64,000 nucleotides of DNA. It comes from Streptomyces iconiensis. Its GTDB lineage: Bacteria; Actinomycetota; Actinomycetes; Streptomycetales; Streptomycetaceae. Shown here one piece after another: positions 32,680 through 41,791 of this stretch (positions are counted from its first letter, which is position 1; each line of letters opens with the position of its first letter). A model generated the notes under the pieces. It was not told the origin of the DNA, made no database searches, and was given only the letters and a program-made list of their open reading frames with translations. The position numbers and the translations under genes are program-made. The DNA lies in the NCBI RefSeq assembly GCF_028657195.3, contig NZ_JANCPR020000017.1, positions 112,640 to 176,639 of the forward strand. The letters run 5' to 3'.

Positions 32680-33780
32680 GTGGCGACCGTGCACCACTGG
32701 ACCGGCCTGGAGGCCAAGGCCCTGCGGTTCGCCCTGCGACTGAGTGTGCGGGCCTTCGCCCAGCAGCTCGGCCTGGCGGTCGCGACCGTGTCCAAGTGGG
32801 AATCCAGACTCGCCGGCACGGAGCCCAGACCCGACACTCAGGCCATCCTCGACACCGCCCTCGGCCGCGCGGATGCCTCCGTCCACCTGCGGTTCGAAAC
32901 GCTCCTGTCCGAGATGACCAGCCCGCTGACCGCCGCCCGCCACCGTGTGACCGCCTCGGGCCCCAGGGCCTGGGAGTACGAGTCCTGGACGGATGACCTG
33001 GACCGGGTCGTGGTCGCCTTGTCCCGGCAGAACTTCACCTTCGCCGACAGCCTCCTGACCCGGTGGCTCAGCCGGTTCAAGGCTCCCGAACTGGACGAGA
33101 AGGGCCTGTATCTCTTTGCCCGGTCCACCGCCCTGCTCGGCGACCTCAAACGCGACCAGGGCGCCGTGCTCGGCCCGCTCTCCGCCCACCACTCCTACGC
33201 CGGCGCCCGCGCCATCTTCACCCAGCTCGACATCCCGCGCCGCGTCGCACAGCTCGACCTTTCCCACGCGGTCGTCACCGAGATGTCCGGCAAGCTGGAA
33301 CTCGCCGCCCGCCACTACGAAACCCTCGCCGACGACGACCGGCTCTCCCGCCGCGACCGCGCAAGGGCCCGGCTGTGGGTGGGGACCGCGCTGAGCAAGG
33401 ACGGCAACTACGACTGTGCGACCCGCATCATGCAGGCCGCGACCCGCGATTTCGAAGATCTTCAAGAACCCGATGATTGGTCAGTGGCCCACCAGAAACT
33501 CGCCCTCGCTCGCCGCGGCGCCGGTGACCTCGTCCAGGCCCTGCACTTCATCGGCATCGCCCGCAGCAGCGGGACCACCGAATCACCCATGCATCGCGTG
33601 CGACTGGACACCGCTCATGGCCACATCCTGCTCTCCGATCCGGCGACCCGGGATGATGGGCTCCGCATCCTCGACCGGGCCGCGCAGGTGGCCGCGCGGT
33701 ACGGGCTCGTGCACCAACTGCGCAGCATCGAGGGCATCAGGGCCATGAGCGAGGGGCCGACCGGCTCCCGGCAGCGGTGA
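32680..33780 (+). CDS. HTH (XRE-like) regulator with TPR-like repeats
   Basis: A 366-aa protein with an N-terminal helix-turn-helix (SVRAFAQQLGLAVATVSKWE, about 23-42) and a long helical C-terminal part (from about 100) with repeated Ala/Leu/Tyr-rich helices typical of TPR-like ligand or peptide sensors. GTG 32680 follows GGGAGTGA. It overlaps the next gene. It diverges from the resolvase-like gene. Probably a pleiotropic regulator whose target is unknown. Confidence 0.75.
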   Translation: MATVHHWTGLEAKALRFALRLSVRAFAQQLGLAVATVSKWESRLAGTEPRPDTQAILDTALGRADASVHLRFETLLSEMTSPLTAARHRVTASGPRAWEYESWTDDLDRVVVALSRQNFTFADSLLTRWLSRFKAPELDEKGLYLFARSTALLGDLKRDQGAVLGPLSAHHSYAGARAIFTQLDIPRRVAQLDLSHAVVTEMSGKLELAARHYETLADDDRLSRRDRARARLWVGTALSKDGNYDCATRIMQAATRDFEDLQEPDDWSVAHQKLALARRGAGDLVQALHFIGIARSSGTTESPMHRVRLDTAHGHILLSDPATRDDGLRILDRAAQVAARYGLVHQLRSIEGIRAMSEGPTGSRQR

Positions 33781-33794
33781 CCAGGGAGGAACGC

Positions 33795-34460
33795 GTGAGC
33801 AACGACCAGCAGGCCATCACCGAGGACCAGTGGCGCCAGGCCAAGCTGATCTGGGACTACCACCAGATGTGCCACGAACCGCGGCCCGTCGACGTGGCGA
33901 TCGGGCTGGGCAGTCACGACCTCGGCGTTGCCACGTATGCCGCCGAGCTGTACCGCCGCGGACTCTTCCCGACCCTGGTGTTCACCGGCGGCAACAGCGC
34001 CACCACCGCCAAGGTCTTCCCGCGCGGGGAGGCCGTCCACTTCCGGGAGCACGCCCTCGACCTCGGCGTCCCAGCCGAGGCGATCCTGGTGGAGCCGAAC
34101 GCGGCGAACACCGGGCAGAACATCGCACTCTCCCGCGAGGTCCTCGCCGCCGCCGGCATCCACCCCGCGACGGTGCTGCTGGTCTCCAAGCCCTATATGG
34201 AAAGGCGATCGTTCGCGACCGCTCGCGAACTGTGGCCCGACGTCGAGACCTTCTGCGCATCGGAGCCGCTGGAGTTCGACGACTATCTGAAGTCCATCGG
34301 CGACGAGAGGCTCGTCCTGGACATGCTCGTCGGCGATCTCCAGCGGGTCATGGAGTATCCGAAGCTCGGATTCGCCATCGGGCAGGAGGTCCCGGGGGAC
34401 GTGCATGCGGCGTACGAATCCCTCATCCGTGACGGCTTCACCAGCCGCCTCATCCCGTGA
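33795..34460 (+). CDS. DUF218/YdcF-like protein
   Basis: A 221-aa protein of the YdcF/SanA-like fold: AIGLGSHDLGVATYAAEL, LVFTGGNSATTAKVF, EPNAANTGQNIALSR and LLVSKPYMERRSFATA. The family binds nucleotides or SAM and its function is poorly known; there is no membrane segment here. GTG 33795 with GGGAGG is preferred over GTG 33777, which overlaps the preceding stop. It is part of the regulatory insert. Confidence 0.8.
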   Translation: MSNDQQAITEDQWRQAKLIWDYHQMCHEPRPVDVAIGLGSHDLGVATYAAELYRRGLFPTLVFTGGNSATTAKVFPRGEAVHFREHALDLGVPAEAILVEPNAANTGQNIALSREVLAAAGIHPATVLLVSKPYMERRSFATARELWPDVETFCASEPLEFDDYLKSIGDERLVLDMLVGDLQRVMEYPKLGFAIGQEVPGDVHAAYESLIRDGFTSRLIP

Positions 34461-34595
34461 GCTTCCCGCTCAGGGCGGGCTGTGCGCGATCCACCTGCGC
34501 CGAACCTCTCCGGTTCCGGACAGGGCCGGCCGGCCCGACCCGCGTACATGAGTGCGCGCGCGCCTCCAGTACGGAGCCGCCTGCCCGGCGAAGGC

Positions 34596-35171
34596 TCAGG
34601 CGCGGGCCAGTGACGCGTTGCGGGCGGCGAACTCGGTGACCTGGCCGACCATGATCTCCAGGCGGCGTACGGTCCGGGCCGAGGACCAGACCGCGTCGTC
34701 GGTGGGGGCCATGTCGGCGGAGTTGACGGTCACGCTCATCGGCGTCACCCAACCCCGCAGGCACATGATGGCGTTGCGGACCTCGGCGACGGCGTGTGCG
34801 GCGCCGTGTTCGCTCCAGCCCACGGCGACGGCGCCCGTGGCGCGGCCGTCCAGGTAGGCGGGCGCGTCGCCGGAGAGGTCCTCCAGGTAGTCGAGGGCGT
34901 TCTTGAGCAGCCCGGACATTCCGCCGTGGTAGACGGGGGTGGCCACGATCAGGCCGTCGGCGCGGCGCACGGCGGCCAGCAGCCGCCGTGCGTCCTCGGT
35001 GCGGTGCTCGCAGCCCGGCTCGTACAGCGGCAGCCCGAGCTGTGGCGCCGGCAGTACCGTGACGTGGGCGCCCTGCCGGGCGGCCAGCTCGGCGCACACC
35101 CGCAGCACCTGCACGCTGAAGGAGCCGGGGCGCAACGAGCCGCCCAGCAGGGCCAGTTCGGGACCGCTCAC
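34596..35171 (-). CDS. NADPH-dependent FMN reductase
   Basis: A 191-aa flavodoxin-fold reductase: LLGGSLRPGSFSVQVLR (phosphate loop), LPLYEPG, and TPVYHGGMSGLLKNALDYL. It would supply reduced flavin to a monooxygenase or halogenase, or reduce a quinone. The flavin halogenase at 58898 needs FADH2, so a supporting role is plausible. GTG 35171 overlaps the acyl-AMP ligase stop, making it the last gene of the minus-strand second assembly line. Confidence 0.88.
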   Translation of the reverse strand: MSGPELALLGGSLRPGSFSVQVLRVCAELAARQGAHVTVLPAPQLGLPLYEPGCEHRTEDARRLLAAVRRADGLIVATPVYHGGMSGLLKNALDYLEDLSGDAPAYLDGRATGAVAVGWSEHGAAHAVAEVRNAIMCLRGWVTPMSVTVNSADMAPTDDAVWSSARTVRRLEIMVGQVTEFAARNASLARA

Positions 35172-36931
35172 GGAATCTTCCCCTCCGCCAGCATGCGGGC
35201 GAGCAGCGGTCGCTGCGCCTTGCCGCTGGAAGTCTTGGGCAGCGTCTTGCGGGGAACAACGACCACCTCGGCGGGCGTCAGCCCGGTGGCGCGGCTGACG
35301 GCCTGTTCGACGCGCTTGCCCAGCAGGGCGGCTTCCTCCGGGTCGGAGTGCAGCCGCGATTCGACGACCAGCACCAGCCGTTCGGTGCCCTGTACGGCGT
35401 CCAGGACCCCGACAGCCGCGACCCCGCCGGGGCGCACGCCCTCCACCGCGGTGGCGGCCAACTCCAGGGGCTGCGGCTGGTAGTTGCCGCCTGCGATGAT
35501 GACGACGTCCTTGGAGCGGCCGGTCACGAACAGTTCGCCGTCCAGGCAGAAGCCCAGGTCACCGGTGTTCAGCCAGCCGTCGCGCAGGTCTTCGGCGGTG
35601 CGCTCCGGCATGCCGTAGTAGCCGTTCATCATCGAGTCGCTGGCCACCTGGACGGCGCCGGAGTGGCCCTCGGCAAGCTCGCGGTCCTCGGCGTCGGTGA
35701 CCCGTATCCGGATGCCGGGCACGGGCAGGCCCGAGGAGACGTACTCCTGCGCGTCCTGCTCGGAGACGGGCGGCACCGCGACGCCGCGGTCGGCCATGCC
35801 GGTACGGGAGAGCACCTCCACGCGGGGCAGCGAGTCCGCGGGTGCGAAGGAGGCCGCGAGCCCCAGTTCGGCCATGCCGTAGCAGGGCCGCATGCTCTCG
35901 GGCCTGAAGCCGTGTGGCCGCATCGCGCGGGTGAAGTCCCGTACGGTGCCTGCCTCCACGACCTCGGCGCCGTTGAACGCCGAGCGCCAGCAGCTCAGAT
36001 CGAGGCCCGCCAGGTCCATGCGGTGCGCCGTGGAGGCGACCAGCCGGTAGGCGAAGTTCGGCGCGGCGGAGACGGTACCCCGGTAGCGGTGGATGGTGCG
36101 CAGCCAGATCTGCGGCCTCGTCGCGAAGGACAGCGGGCGGAACAGCGCCGAGGGCAGGTCGTGCAGGAACGTGGACAGCAGACCGGCGACCATGCCCATG
36201 TCGTGGTGGAGCGGCAGCCAACTGATCATGATGTCGCCGCGCCGGTAGGGGATGCCCTCGCCGATGGAGTGGGCAGCAGCGAACACGCCGCGGTGGCTGA
36301 GCATGATGCCCTTCGCGGAGGAGGTGGTGCCCGAGCTGAACTGGATCAGGGCCAGCTCCTCGGGATCGGCTTCCACCGCCGGCTGCTCGACGGTGCCGGC
36401 CGCGAACGGCGGGCAGACGACGGCGAGTCCGAGCGGCGCGAGGGACTCCTCGGCCGCCTCGCGCAGCATCTCGTCGCAGACGACCGCGGTGGGCCCGGCG
36501 ACCTCGACCATGTGCGTCACGCGGTCCAGCCACAGCTTGCGGCGGCCCACGGTCAGCGGCGGCTCGGCCAGCATGGGCACGGCCCCCAGGAGCGCGGCGC
36601 CGTAGAGCGCGGCCACCAGTTCGGGCGAGGTGTCCAGGCACATCACGACCCGGTCGCCCCGGCCGAGCCCGGCCGCAGCGAGCGCGGCGCCGGCCGCGTG
36701 GGCACGTTCGTGGAGCTGCCCGACGGTCATCCGGTCCGCTTCGTCGGGGGCCCCGGCGCCCTCGGCGGCCTCGGGCAGGTAGTAGGCGACCGCACCGGGT
36801 TCGCGCGCCGCACGGTCCACCAGCGCGGCGGCCAGGGTGCGGGCGTCGGTCATCCGGGCGGGGGCGGAGTCGGGCCGCCACTCCCGCCGGTCGGGGTGTA
36901 CTGCTGCTCGGGTACTGGTCGTGCTCGTCAT
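35168..36931 (-). CDS. Fatty acyl-AMP ligase-like adenylating enzyme
   Basis: A 587-aa ANL-superfamily enzyme, closest to FAAL: LIQFSSGTTSSAKGIMLSH (ATP loop, about 195-213), WLPLHHDMGMV (typical of FAAL), YGMAELGLA, LNTGDLGF and the catalytic Lys in TSSGKAQR. It would adenylate a carboxylic acid and load it on an ACP instead of CoA; the stand-alone ACP at 44751 is an obvious partner. ATG 36931. It is co-directional with the two aminotransferase genes. Substrate is unknown. Confidence 0.9.
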   Translation of the reverse strand: MTSTTSTRAAVHPDRREWRPDSAPARMTDARTLAAALVDRAAREPGAVAYYLPEAAEGAGAPDEADRMTVGQLHERAHAAGAALAAAGLGRGDRVVMCLDTSPELVAALYGAALLGAVPMLAEPPLTVGRRKLWLDRVTHMVEVAGPTAVVCDEMLREAAEESLAPLGLAVVCPPFAAGTVEQPAVEADPEELALIQFSSGTTSSAKGIMLSHRGVFAAAHSIGEGIPYRRGDIMISWLPLHHDMGMVAGLLSTFLHDLPSALFRPLSFATRPQIWLRTIHRYRGTVSAAPNFAYRLVASTAHRMDLAGLDLSCWRSAFNGAEVVEAGTVRDFTRAMRPHGFRPESMRPCYGMAELGLAASFAPADSLPRVEVLSRTGMADRGVAVPPVSEQDAQEYVSSGLPVPGIRIRVTDAEDRELAEGHSGAVQVASDSMMNGYYGMPERTAEDLRDGWLNTGDLGFCLDGELFVTGRSKDVVIIAGGNYQPQPLELAATAVEGVRPGGVAAVGVLDAVQGTERLVLVVESRLHSDPEEAALLGKRVEQAVSRATGLTPAEVVVVPRKTLPKTSSGKAQRPLLARMLAEGKIP

Positions 36932-36954
36932 ATCCGCTCCGGCGGTGACTCGTC

Positions 36955-36984
36955 GGTGTGGGTGTGGGTGTGGGTGTGGGTGTG
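36955..36984. repeat. Five GGTGTG hexamers
   Basis: A 6-bp simple repeat in the short gap between the acyl-AMP ligase start and the preceding aminotransferase gene. The minus strand (CACACC) lies in the ligase leader. Confidence 0.85.
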
Positions 36985-37034
36985 GGGGTTGGGCTCAGGC
37001 CAGTTGGTGTGGGCTCGGGACAGCCCATGCCGGT

Positions 37035-38552
37035 TCAGGGCAGGACGAACGGGAAGCCGTGCGTCTCCAGTTCCAGCGCTGAGTCGGTGACGGCGGCGGT
37101 CAGCTCGTCGATGTCGGCCTCGTCGTGCGCGTCGCCGAGATAGATCATCGGCATGCTCAGCGTGAAGACGCCCCTGCGCCGCAGGAGCAGGGTCAGCAGG
37201 AACGAGCCGATCGCGTTCACGGCCGAGGCGAACTCGCGGTACTCGGCGTAGCTCTCCTTCTCCACGAAGCCGAACGTGCCGCAGTACTCGCCGAAGCCCA
37301 GCAGCCGCAGCGGGATCCCGGTGCGCCCCCGGAACCCGGCCAGCGCGCCCTGGAGCCGGGCCGCCTTGGCGTTGATCCGCTCGTAGAAGGCGGGCCCCGC
37401 CTCCTTCAGCAGCCGCAGCGAGGCGAGCGAGGCGGCCAGCGCCAGATGGTTGCCCGAGTGGGTGTTGACCAGGAAGGTCTTGTGGCCGACGTCCCCGGCG
37501 GACAGACCCGAGGTGCGCATGATGTCCAGGAGTTCGGCCCTGCCGCCCAGCACGGCCAGCGAGAGGCCGAGCCCGGAGGTCACCTTGCCGTAGGCGATCA
37601 GGTCGGCGTGCAGCCCGAAGCGGGCAGCGGCTCCGCCGGGCCCGAAGCGGAAGCCGGTCAGCACCTCGTCCAGTACGAACGGCACGTCCAGGGCGCGGCA
37701 GCGCTCGGAGACCTCGCGCAGCTCGGGGATGGTGTGCTCGGTGTAGGGGAACGACTGGCAGGCCGGGTCGGCGATCACACACGCCAGCTCGTGCCGGTGC
37801 TGTTCGATCAGCGCGAGCGCGGTGGGCGCGTGGTGGGGCAGGACCAGCACCTCGACGGGAGCGGCTCCGGCGAAGGCGGAGGCGGGCCGTACGCTGCCGT
37901 CGTCGCGCACGGCGGGGAAGGGCGCCAGACCCGGATTGCCGTGCGCCAGGAACGAGGTGTTGTGCGCCGCGACGTCGTGGACGCCGTGCCAGCAGCCCTC
38001 GAACTTGGCCACGAGCTGCCTGCCGGTGTGCGCCCTGGCCAGCCGGATCGCCGCTCCTGTGGCGTCGGTGCCGGAGTTGAGGAAGGCGAACTTCTCACAG
38101 TGCGGCAGGAACTCCCGCAGCAGCGCCGCCAGTTCGGGCTCGATGTGGTTGAGGTAGCCGTTGCCTGTGTTGGCGTGGGTCAGCTCCTCGCGTACCGCGT
38201 CGAGCACGGGCTGCGGGTTGTGCCCGAAGAGGGACTGGCCGCCGAAGCCCACGTGCATGTCCAGATAGGTGTTGCCGTCGACGTCGGTGATCCGGCTGCC
38301 TTCGGCCCGCACAACGGCGGGCGGGAACTGAGGCGCGTGGAAGGGCAGGAAGGCGTGGCTGGACGAGGCCAGCTCGCCCGCGCGCCCCGCCAACTCCTGT
38401 GAGCCGCGCTGCCGTTCGGCCAGCTCGGTGAGCAGCTCGCCCACCCACGGCTGCGACAGCAGCTCGGTCACGATGTCGGAAGCGGCACCGGCCGGCTCGG
38501 CCGTGTGCGTGTCGTCGGCCGTCGTGGACCGCGGTATCTCGGATGTCGTCAT
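37035..38552 (-). CDS. Class III PLP enzyme, glutamate-1-semialdehyde aminomutase-like, first
   Basis: A 505-aa aminotransferase-fold protein. FLNSGTDATGAAIRLAR, DEVLTGFRFG (PLP-binding Asp) and Lys323 in YGKVTSGLG mark the GSA-aminomutase group. An N-terminal extension of about 70 residues precedes the domain, as in the aminotransferase domains embedded in lipopeptide PKS modules, which aminate carrier-bound beta-keto acids. It is about 55-60% identical by eye to the next protein. Either amino transfer to an ACP-bound ketone or 1,2-amino migration is possible. Confidence 0.88.
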   Translation of the reverse strand: MTTSEIPRSTTADDTHTAEPAGAASDIVTELLSQPWVGELLTELAERQRGSQELAGRAGELASSSHAFLPFHAPQFPPAVVRAEGSRITDVDGNTYLDMHVGFGGQSLFGHNPQPVLDAVREELTHANTGNGYLNHIEPELAALLREFLPHCEKFAFLNSGTDATGAAIRLARAHTGRQLVAKFEGCWHGVHDVAAHNTSFLAHGNPGLAPFPAVRDDGSVRPASAFAGAAPVEVLVLPHHAPTALALIEQHRHELACVIADPACQSFPYTEHTIPELREVSERCRALDVPFVLDEVLTGFRFGPGGAAARFGLHADLIAYGKVTSGLGLSLAVLGGRAELLDIMRTSGLSAGDVGHKTFLVNTHSGNHLALAASLASLRLLKEAGPAFYERINAKAARLQGALAGFRGRTGIPLRLLGFGEYCGTFGFVEKESYAEYREFASAVNAIGSFLLTLLLRRRGVFTLSMPMIYLGDAHDEADIDELTAAVTDSALELETHGFPFVLP

Positions 38553-38610
38553 GGAACGGTCCGTCCACTCTCGGAAAAGGGGCAGGAAGGCCGCGGCGTC
38601 CGCCGGGCGT

Positions 38611-40083
38611 TCAGGGCAGTACGAACGGGAAGTCGTGCTTGGCCAGTTCTCGCGCCGAGTCGATGACGGCGCCGGAGATCTCGTCGATGTCCGCTTCGCT
38701 GTGCACGTCGCCGGTGAACAGCATCGGCAGACTCAGCGTGTAGACACCGCGGCGGCGCAGCATCAGCGTCAGCAGGAACAGCCCGATCGGGTTGACCGCC
38801 TCGGCGAAGGTGCGGTAGTCCGCGTAGGACTCCTCGGCGGTGAAGCCGAACGAGCCGATGAAGTCGCCGAAGCCCAGCAGCCGCAGCGGAATGCCCGTCT
38901 CGGCGCGGAAGCCGGCCAGCCGGGTGCGGATCAGCTCCACCTTGGCGCGGGTGCGCGTGTAGTAGGCGTCACCCTGCTCGCGCAGCAGGCTCAGCGAGGC
39001 GTAGGAGGCGGCCAGCGACAGGTGGTTGCCCGCGTGCGTGGTCTGCACGCACGTCTTGCGGCCCAGGTCGGTCAGTGCCAGGCCCGAGGTCGTCATGTGC
39101 TCCAGCAGGTCGGACCTGCCGCCCAGCACCGACAGCGGCAGCCCGAGCCCGGTGACGACCTTGCCGTAGCAGTACAGGTCGGCGGGGATGTCGAAGTGCC
39201 CGGCCGCGCCTGAGGGCCCGTAGCGGAAGCCGGTCAGCACCTCGTCCAGCACGAACGGCACCCGCAGCTCCCCGCACCGCTCGGCGACCTGCCGGATCAG
39301 CGGCACGGTGTGCTCGGCGTAGGGGTACGAGGAGGAGACCGCCTCGCCCAGAACGCACGCCAGCTCCTCGCGGTGCCTCTCGATCAGTGCGAGCGCGGCC
39401 TCGGTGTCGTTGGGCAGGATCAGCAGCTCGGTGGCGGGCGCCGGTGCCACCCCGGTCAGTGCCGGCAGGGGCGTCACCCCGTGCTCGCCGATCTCGGGGA
39501 AGGGCTCGACCGGGTGACCGTGGTACCAGAACGCGGTGTTGTGCGCGGCGATGTCGTGCACGCCGTGCAGCGAGCCCTCGAACTTGGCGACCATGCGGCG
39601 GCCCGTGTGGGCGCGGGTGAGGCGGATCGCGGCTGCCGTGGCGTCGGTGCCGGAGTTGAGGAAGGCGAACCGCTCGCAGTGCGGCACGAACTCGCCCAGC
39701 AGGGTGGCCAGGCGCTGCTCGACCGGATGCAGATAGCCGTTGCCCGTCGAGCGCCCCAGCAGGTCCCGTACGGCCTCGACCACGCGGGGCGGGTTGTGCC
39801 CGAACAGCGCCTGGGCACCGAAGCCCAGGTGGCTGTCCAGATAGGTGCGGCCGTCCACGTCCGTGATCCTGCTGCCGCTGGCTTCCTCGGTGACCAGCGG
39901 GAACTGGGGCGCGTGGAAGGGCCAGAAGGCGTGCGAGGACACCGACTTGGCCCGCACCTGCCCGGAGACGGCGAGGGACTCCTGCTGCCGCTCGGACAGC
40001 TCCGTGAACAGGTCGGTCACCCACTGCTGGGTGAGCAGATCGGCGACCAGGTCCTGGATGCCTGGTGATTCACCTGTCGTCAT
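38611..40083 (-). CDS. Class III PLP enzyme, glutamate-1-semialdehyde aminomutase-like, second
   Basis: A 490-aa paralogue of the protein at 37035 with the same motifs (FLNSGTDATAAAIRLTR, DEVLTGFRYG, Lys308 in YGKVVTGLG) and the same N-terminal extension (VADLLTQQWVTDLFTEL). It ends FPFVLP exactly like its neighbour. The genes are in tandem, 58 bp apart. The active-site residues of both are kept, so two separate aminations, or a heterodimer, are more likely than a dead copy. Confidence 0.88.
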   Translation of the reverse strand: MTTGESPGIQDLVADLLTQQWVTDLFTELSERQQESLAVSGQVRAKSVSSHAFWPFHAPQFPLVTEEASGSRITDVDGRTYLDSHLGFGAQALFGHNPPRVVEAVRDLLGRSTGNGYLHPVEQRLATLLGEFVPHCERFAFLNSGTDATAAAIRLTRAHTGRRMVAKFEGSLHGVHDIAAHNTAFWYHGHPVEPFPEIGEHGVTPLPALTGVAPAPATELLILPNDTEAALALIERHREELACVLGEAVSSSYPYAEHTVPLIRQVAERCGELRVPFVLDEVLTGFRYGPSGAAGHFDIPADLYCYGKVVTGLGLPLSVLGGRSDLLEHMTTSGLALTDLGRKTCVQTTHAGNHLSLAASYASLSLLREQGDAYYTRTRAKVELIRTRLAGFRAETGIPLRLLGFGDFIGSFGFTAEESYADYRTFAEAVNPIGLFLLTLMLRRRGVYTLSLPMLFTGDVHSEADIDEISGAVIDSARELAKHDFPFVLP

Positions 40084-40104
40084 GGGGTCACCGCTTTCGT
40101 CAGC

Positions 40105-40204
40105 TGTCGGAGGAGTACGCGATCCGTCGGAGAAGTACGCGATCTGTCGGAGGAATACGCCATCCGTCGGAGGAGTACGCGATCTGTCGAAGAAGTACGC
40201 GAGG
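40105..40204. repeat. Five 20-bp tandem repeats
   Basis: Exactly five contiguous 20-bp units (consensus TGTCGGAGGAGTACGCGATC) fill the gap between the type III PKS and the aminotransferase genes. Twenty is not a multiple of three, so this is not coding. There are no spacers, so it is not CRISPR. It may be a regulator-binding or mRNA-processing element within the operon. Confidence 0.92.
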
Positions 40205-40214
40205 GGAGCCGGGC

Positions 40215-41291
40215 TCAGAACCTGATCAGCGCGGACTCCATGGTCAGGCCGGGGCCGAAGGCCATGAAGACGCCGTACTCGCCGGGTGCCGGGCGCAGGT
40301 CGCGCATCAGGTGGTCGAGGATCAGCAGCACCGTGGGGGAGGAGCAGTTGCCCCGCGAGCCGAGGATGTCCAGGGAGGGCCGCAGCACCTCGGCGGGCAG
40401 CCCGAGCCGTTCCCCGATGAAGTCGATGATCTTCGGTCCGCCGGGGTGTATGCCCCAGTACGCGATGTCCTCGGTGCTCAGTCCGCGCGGCTCCAGCAGC
40501 CGCTGGACGAAGGGACCGATGGTTTCCGACAGATACAGCGGCACGTAAGGCGACAGGGTCATCCGGAACGCGTCGTCCATCACCTTCCAGGTCATGGCCC
40601 GGAAGCTCTCCGGGTGCGTCTCGGTGTGCGTGCCCAGCACCAGAGGCCCCGAGGTCGCGGGCGGCTCGTCGGCGTCTGCCGCGGCCAGCAGCATGGTGGC
40701 GGCGGCGTCACCGAACAGCCCGTGCACCACGACCTGTTCCTTGGTGACCTCAGGGCGCAGATGGACGGAGCAGACCTCGGCGCAGGTGACCATCGCCAGC
40801 TCGTCCGGCCGGGCGGTGAGCGAGTCCATGGCCACCTTGATGCCGTTGAAGGCGGCGTAGCAGCCCATGTGGCCGACGAAGGTGCGCCGCAGATCGGCGC
40901 GGAGCCCGAACTCCTTGGCCAGCAGCATCTCGGGGGTCGGGCCCGCGTAGCCGGTGCAGCTCACGAAGGTGTAGCTGCCCACGTCCGCCGGTGAGACCGT
41001 ACCGGCCGCCCCGTCGAACACCGCGGCGACCGAGTCCCGGCCCATGGCGAAGGCGTGCTCCTCCCAGGCGGCCATGCGCTCGCGCATGCTGGGGTACCGG
41101 TCGGCGAAGTGCTTGTGCGGCGGCCAGGCCATGTAGCGCTCGCGGACCTGGGTGTTGAGGAACAGGCTCTCGGCTTCCGGCACGTCCTTGTACAGCTCGC
41201 GGTAGAAGGCGTCGAACATCTCCTGCTGGCCGACGGGTTCGCCGACCGAGGCGGGTGCCAGACCCACGATGCGCGCCGCTGTCGCCGTCAC
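40215..41291 (-). CDS. Type III polyketide synthase (chalcone synthase-like)
   Basis: A 358-aa CHS-like condensing enzyme with a complete triad: Cys144 in GHMGCYAAFNG, His282 in WGIHPGGPK and Asn315 in GNCSSPT; GLFGDAAAT and the C-terminal FGPGLTMES are also typical. Type III enzymes extend acyl-CoA starters with malonyl-CoA without an ACP. GTG 41291 overlaps the stop of the SRPBCC gene. Its presence beside a complete type II system is unusual; the companion ACP and acyl-AMP ligase may supply its starter or take its product. Confidence 0.93.
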   Translation of the reverse strand: MTATAARIVGLAPASVGEPVGQQEMFDAFYRELYKDVPEAESLFLNTQVRERYMAWPPHKHFADRYPSMRERMAAWEEHAFAMGRDSVAAVFDGAAGTVSPADVGSYTFVSCTGYAGPTPEMLLAKEFGLRADLRRTFVGHMGCYAAFNGIKVAMDSLTARPDELAMVTCAEVCSVHLRPEVTKEQVVVHGLFGDAAATMLLAAADADEPPATSGPLVLGTHTETHPESFRAMTWKVMDDAFRMTLSPYVPLYLSETIGPFVQRLLEPRGLSTEDIAYWGIHPGGPKIIDFIGERLGLPAEVLRPSLDILGSRGNCSSPTVLLILDHLMRDLRPAPGEYGVFMAFGPGLTMESALIRF

Positions 41292-41791
41292 GACACTCCC
41301 GCTCTCTCTTGCTCAACGGCTTCTCTGACCGCTTCCAGAAAGCCCTCTGTGACCTCGTCGGTCTCCTTCTGCGCGAACGGTTCGATGAGCACGACCACCA
41401 CGGGCGCCACGTCGACGGACGCCTCGGTACGGGTCTCGATGCGCAGCCGCTGCTCGCCCTCGGCCGCGCCATCCTCGATGTGGAAGGTGCCCCAGGAACG
41501 GAAGTTGTGCTCGCCGTGCGGCTCCCAGGTGATCGCGTCGGGGTCCGAGGTGTCGAAGCGCGCCTCGTACTCGGGGGTGAAGGTGACGGCTCCGTTGGAG
41601 ACGGTCGCCAGGCGGTAGTGGTAGACGCCGCGGGTGTCCGTGCCGTCTGCGGCCTCTGCGACCCGCTCCAGCGACTCCACGCCCGGCATCAGCCGGCCGC
41701 AGCCGGTCACGTCGTTCACCAGGGCGCGCAGCCGCTCCCTCGTGCAGCGCACGGTGATGCTCTTGTCGCTGGCTGATCGAACCCATGTCAT
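41288..41791 (-). CDS. SRPBCC-family cyclase/aromatase-like protein
   Basis: A 167-aa START-fold protein (SITVRCTRERLRALVNDVTG, then ESLERVAEA, then a long C-terminal helix). It is distantly related to polyketide cyclase/dehydrases. Placed between the methyltransferase and the type III PKS with coupled starts (ATGA and GTGA overlaps), it probably cyclises or aromatises the type III PKS product, not the type II chain. Confidence 0.75.
   Translation of the reverse strand: MTWVRSASDKSITVRCTRERLRALVNDVTGCGRLMPGVESLERVAEAADGTDTRGVYHYRLATVSNGAVTFTPEYEARFDTSDPDAITWEPHGEHNFRSWGTFHIEDGAAEGEQRLRIETRTEASVDVAPVVVVLIEPFAQKETDEVTEGFLEAVREAVEQERAGVS

Noticed and set aside
40105..40204. CRISPR array
   Set aside because: The five 20-bp units are contiguous with no unique spacers, and there are no cas genes.
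40215..41291. KAS III (FabH-like) starter enzyme
   Set aside because: The Cys-His-Asn context (GCYAAFNG, WGIHPGGPK, GNCSSPT) and the GLFGDAAAT motif fit type III PKS better than FabH.
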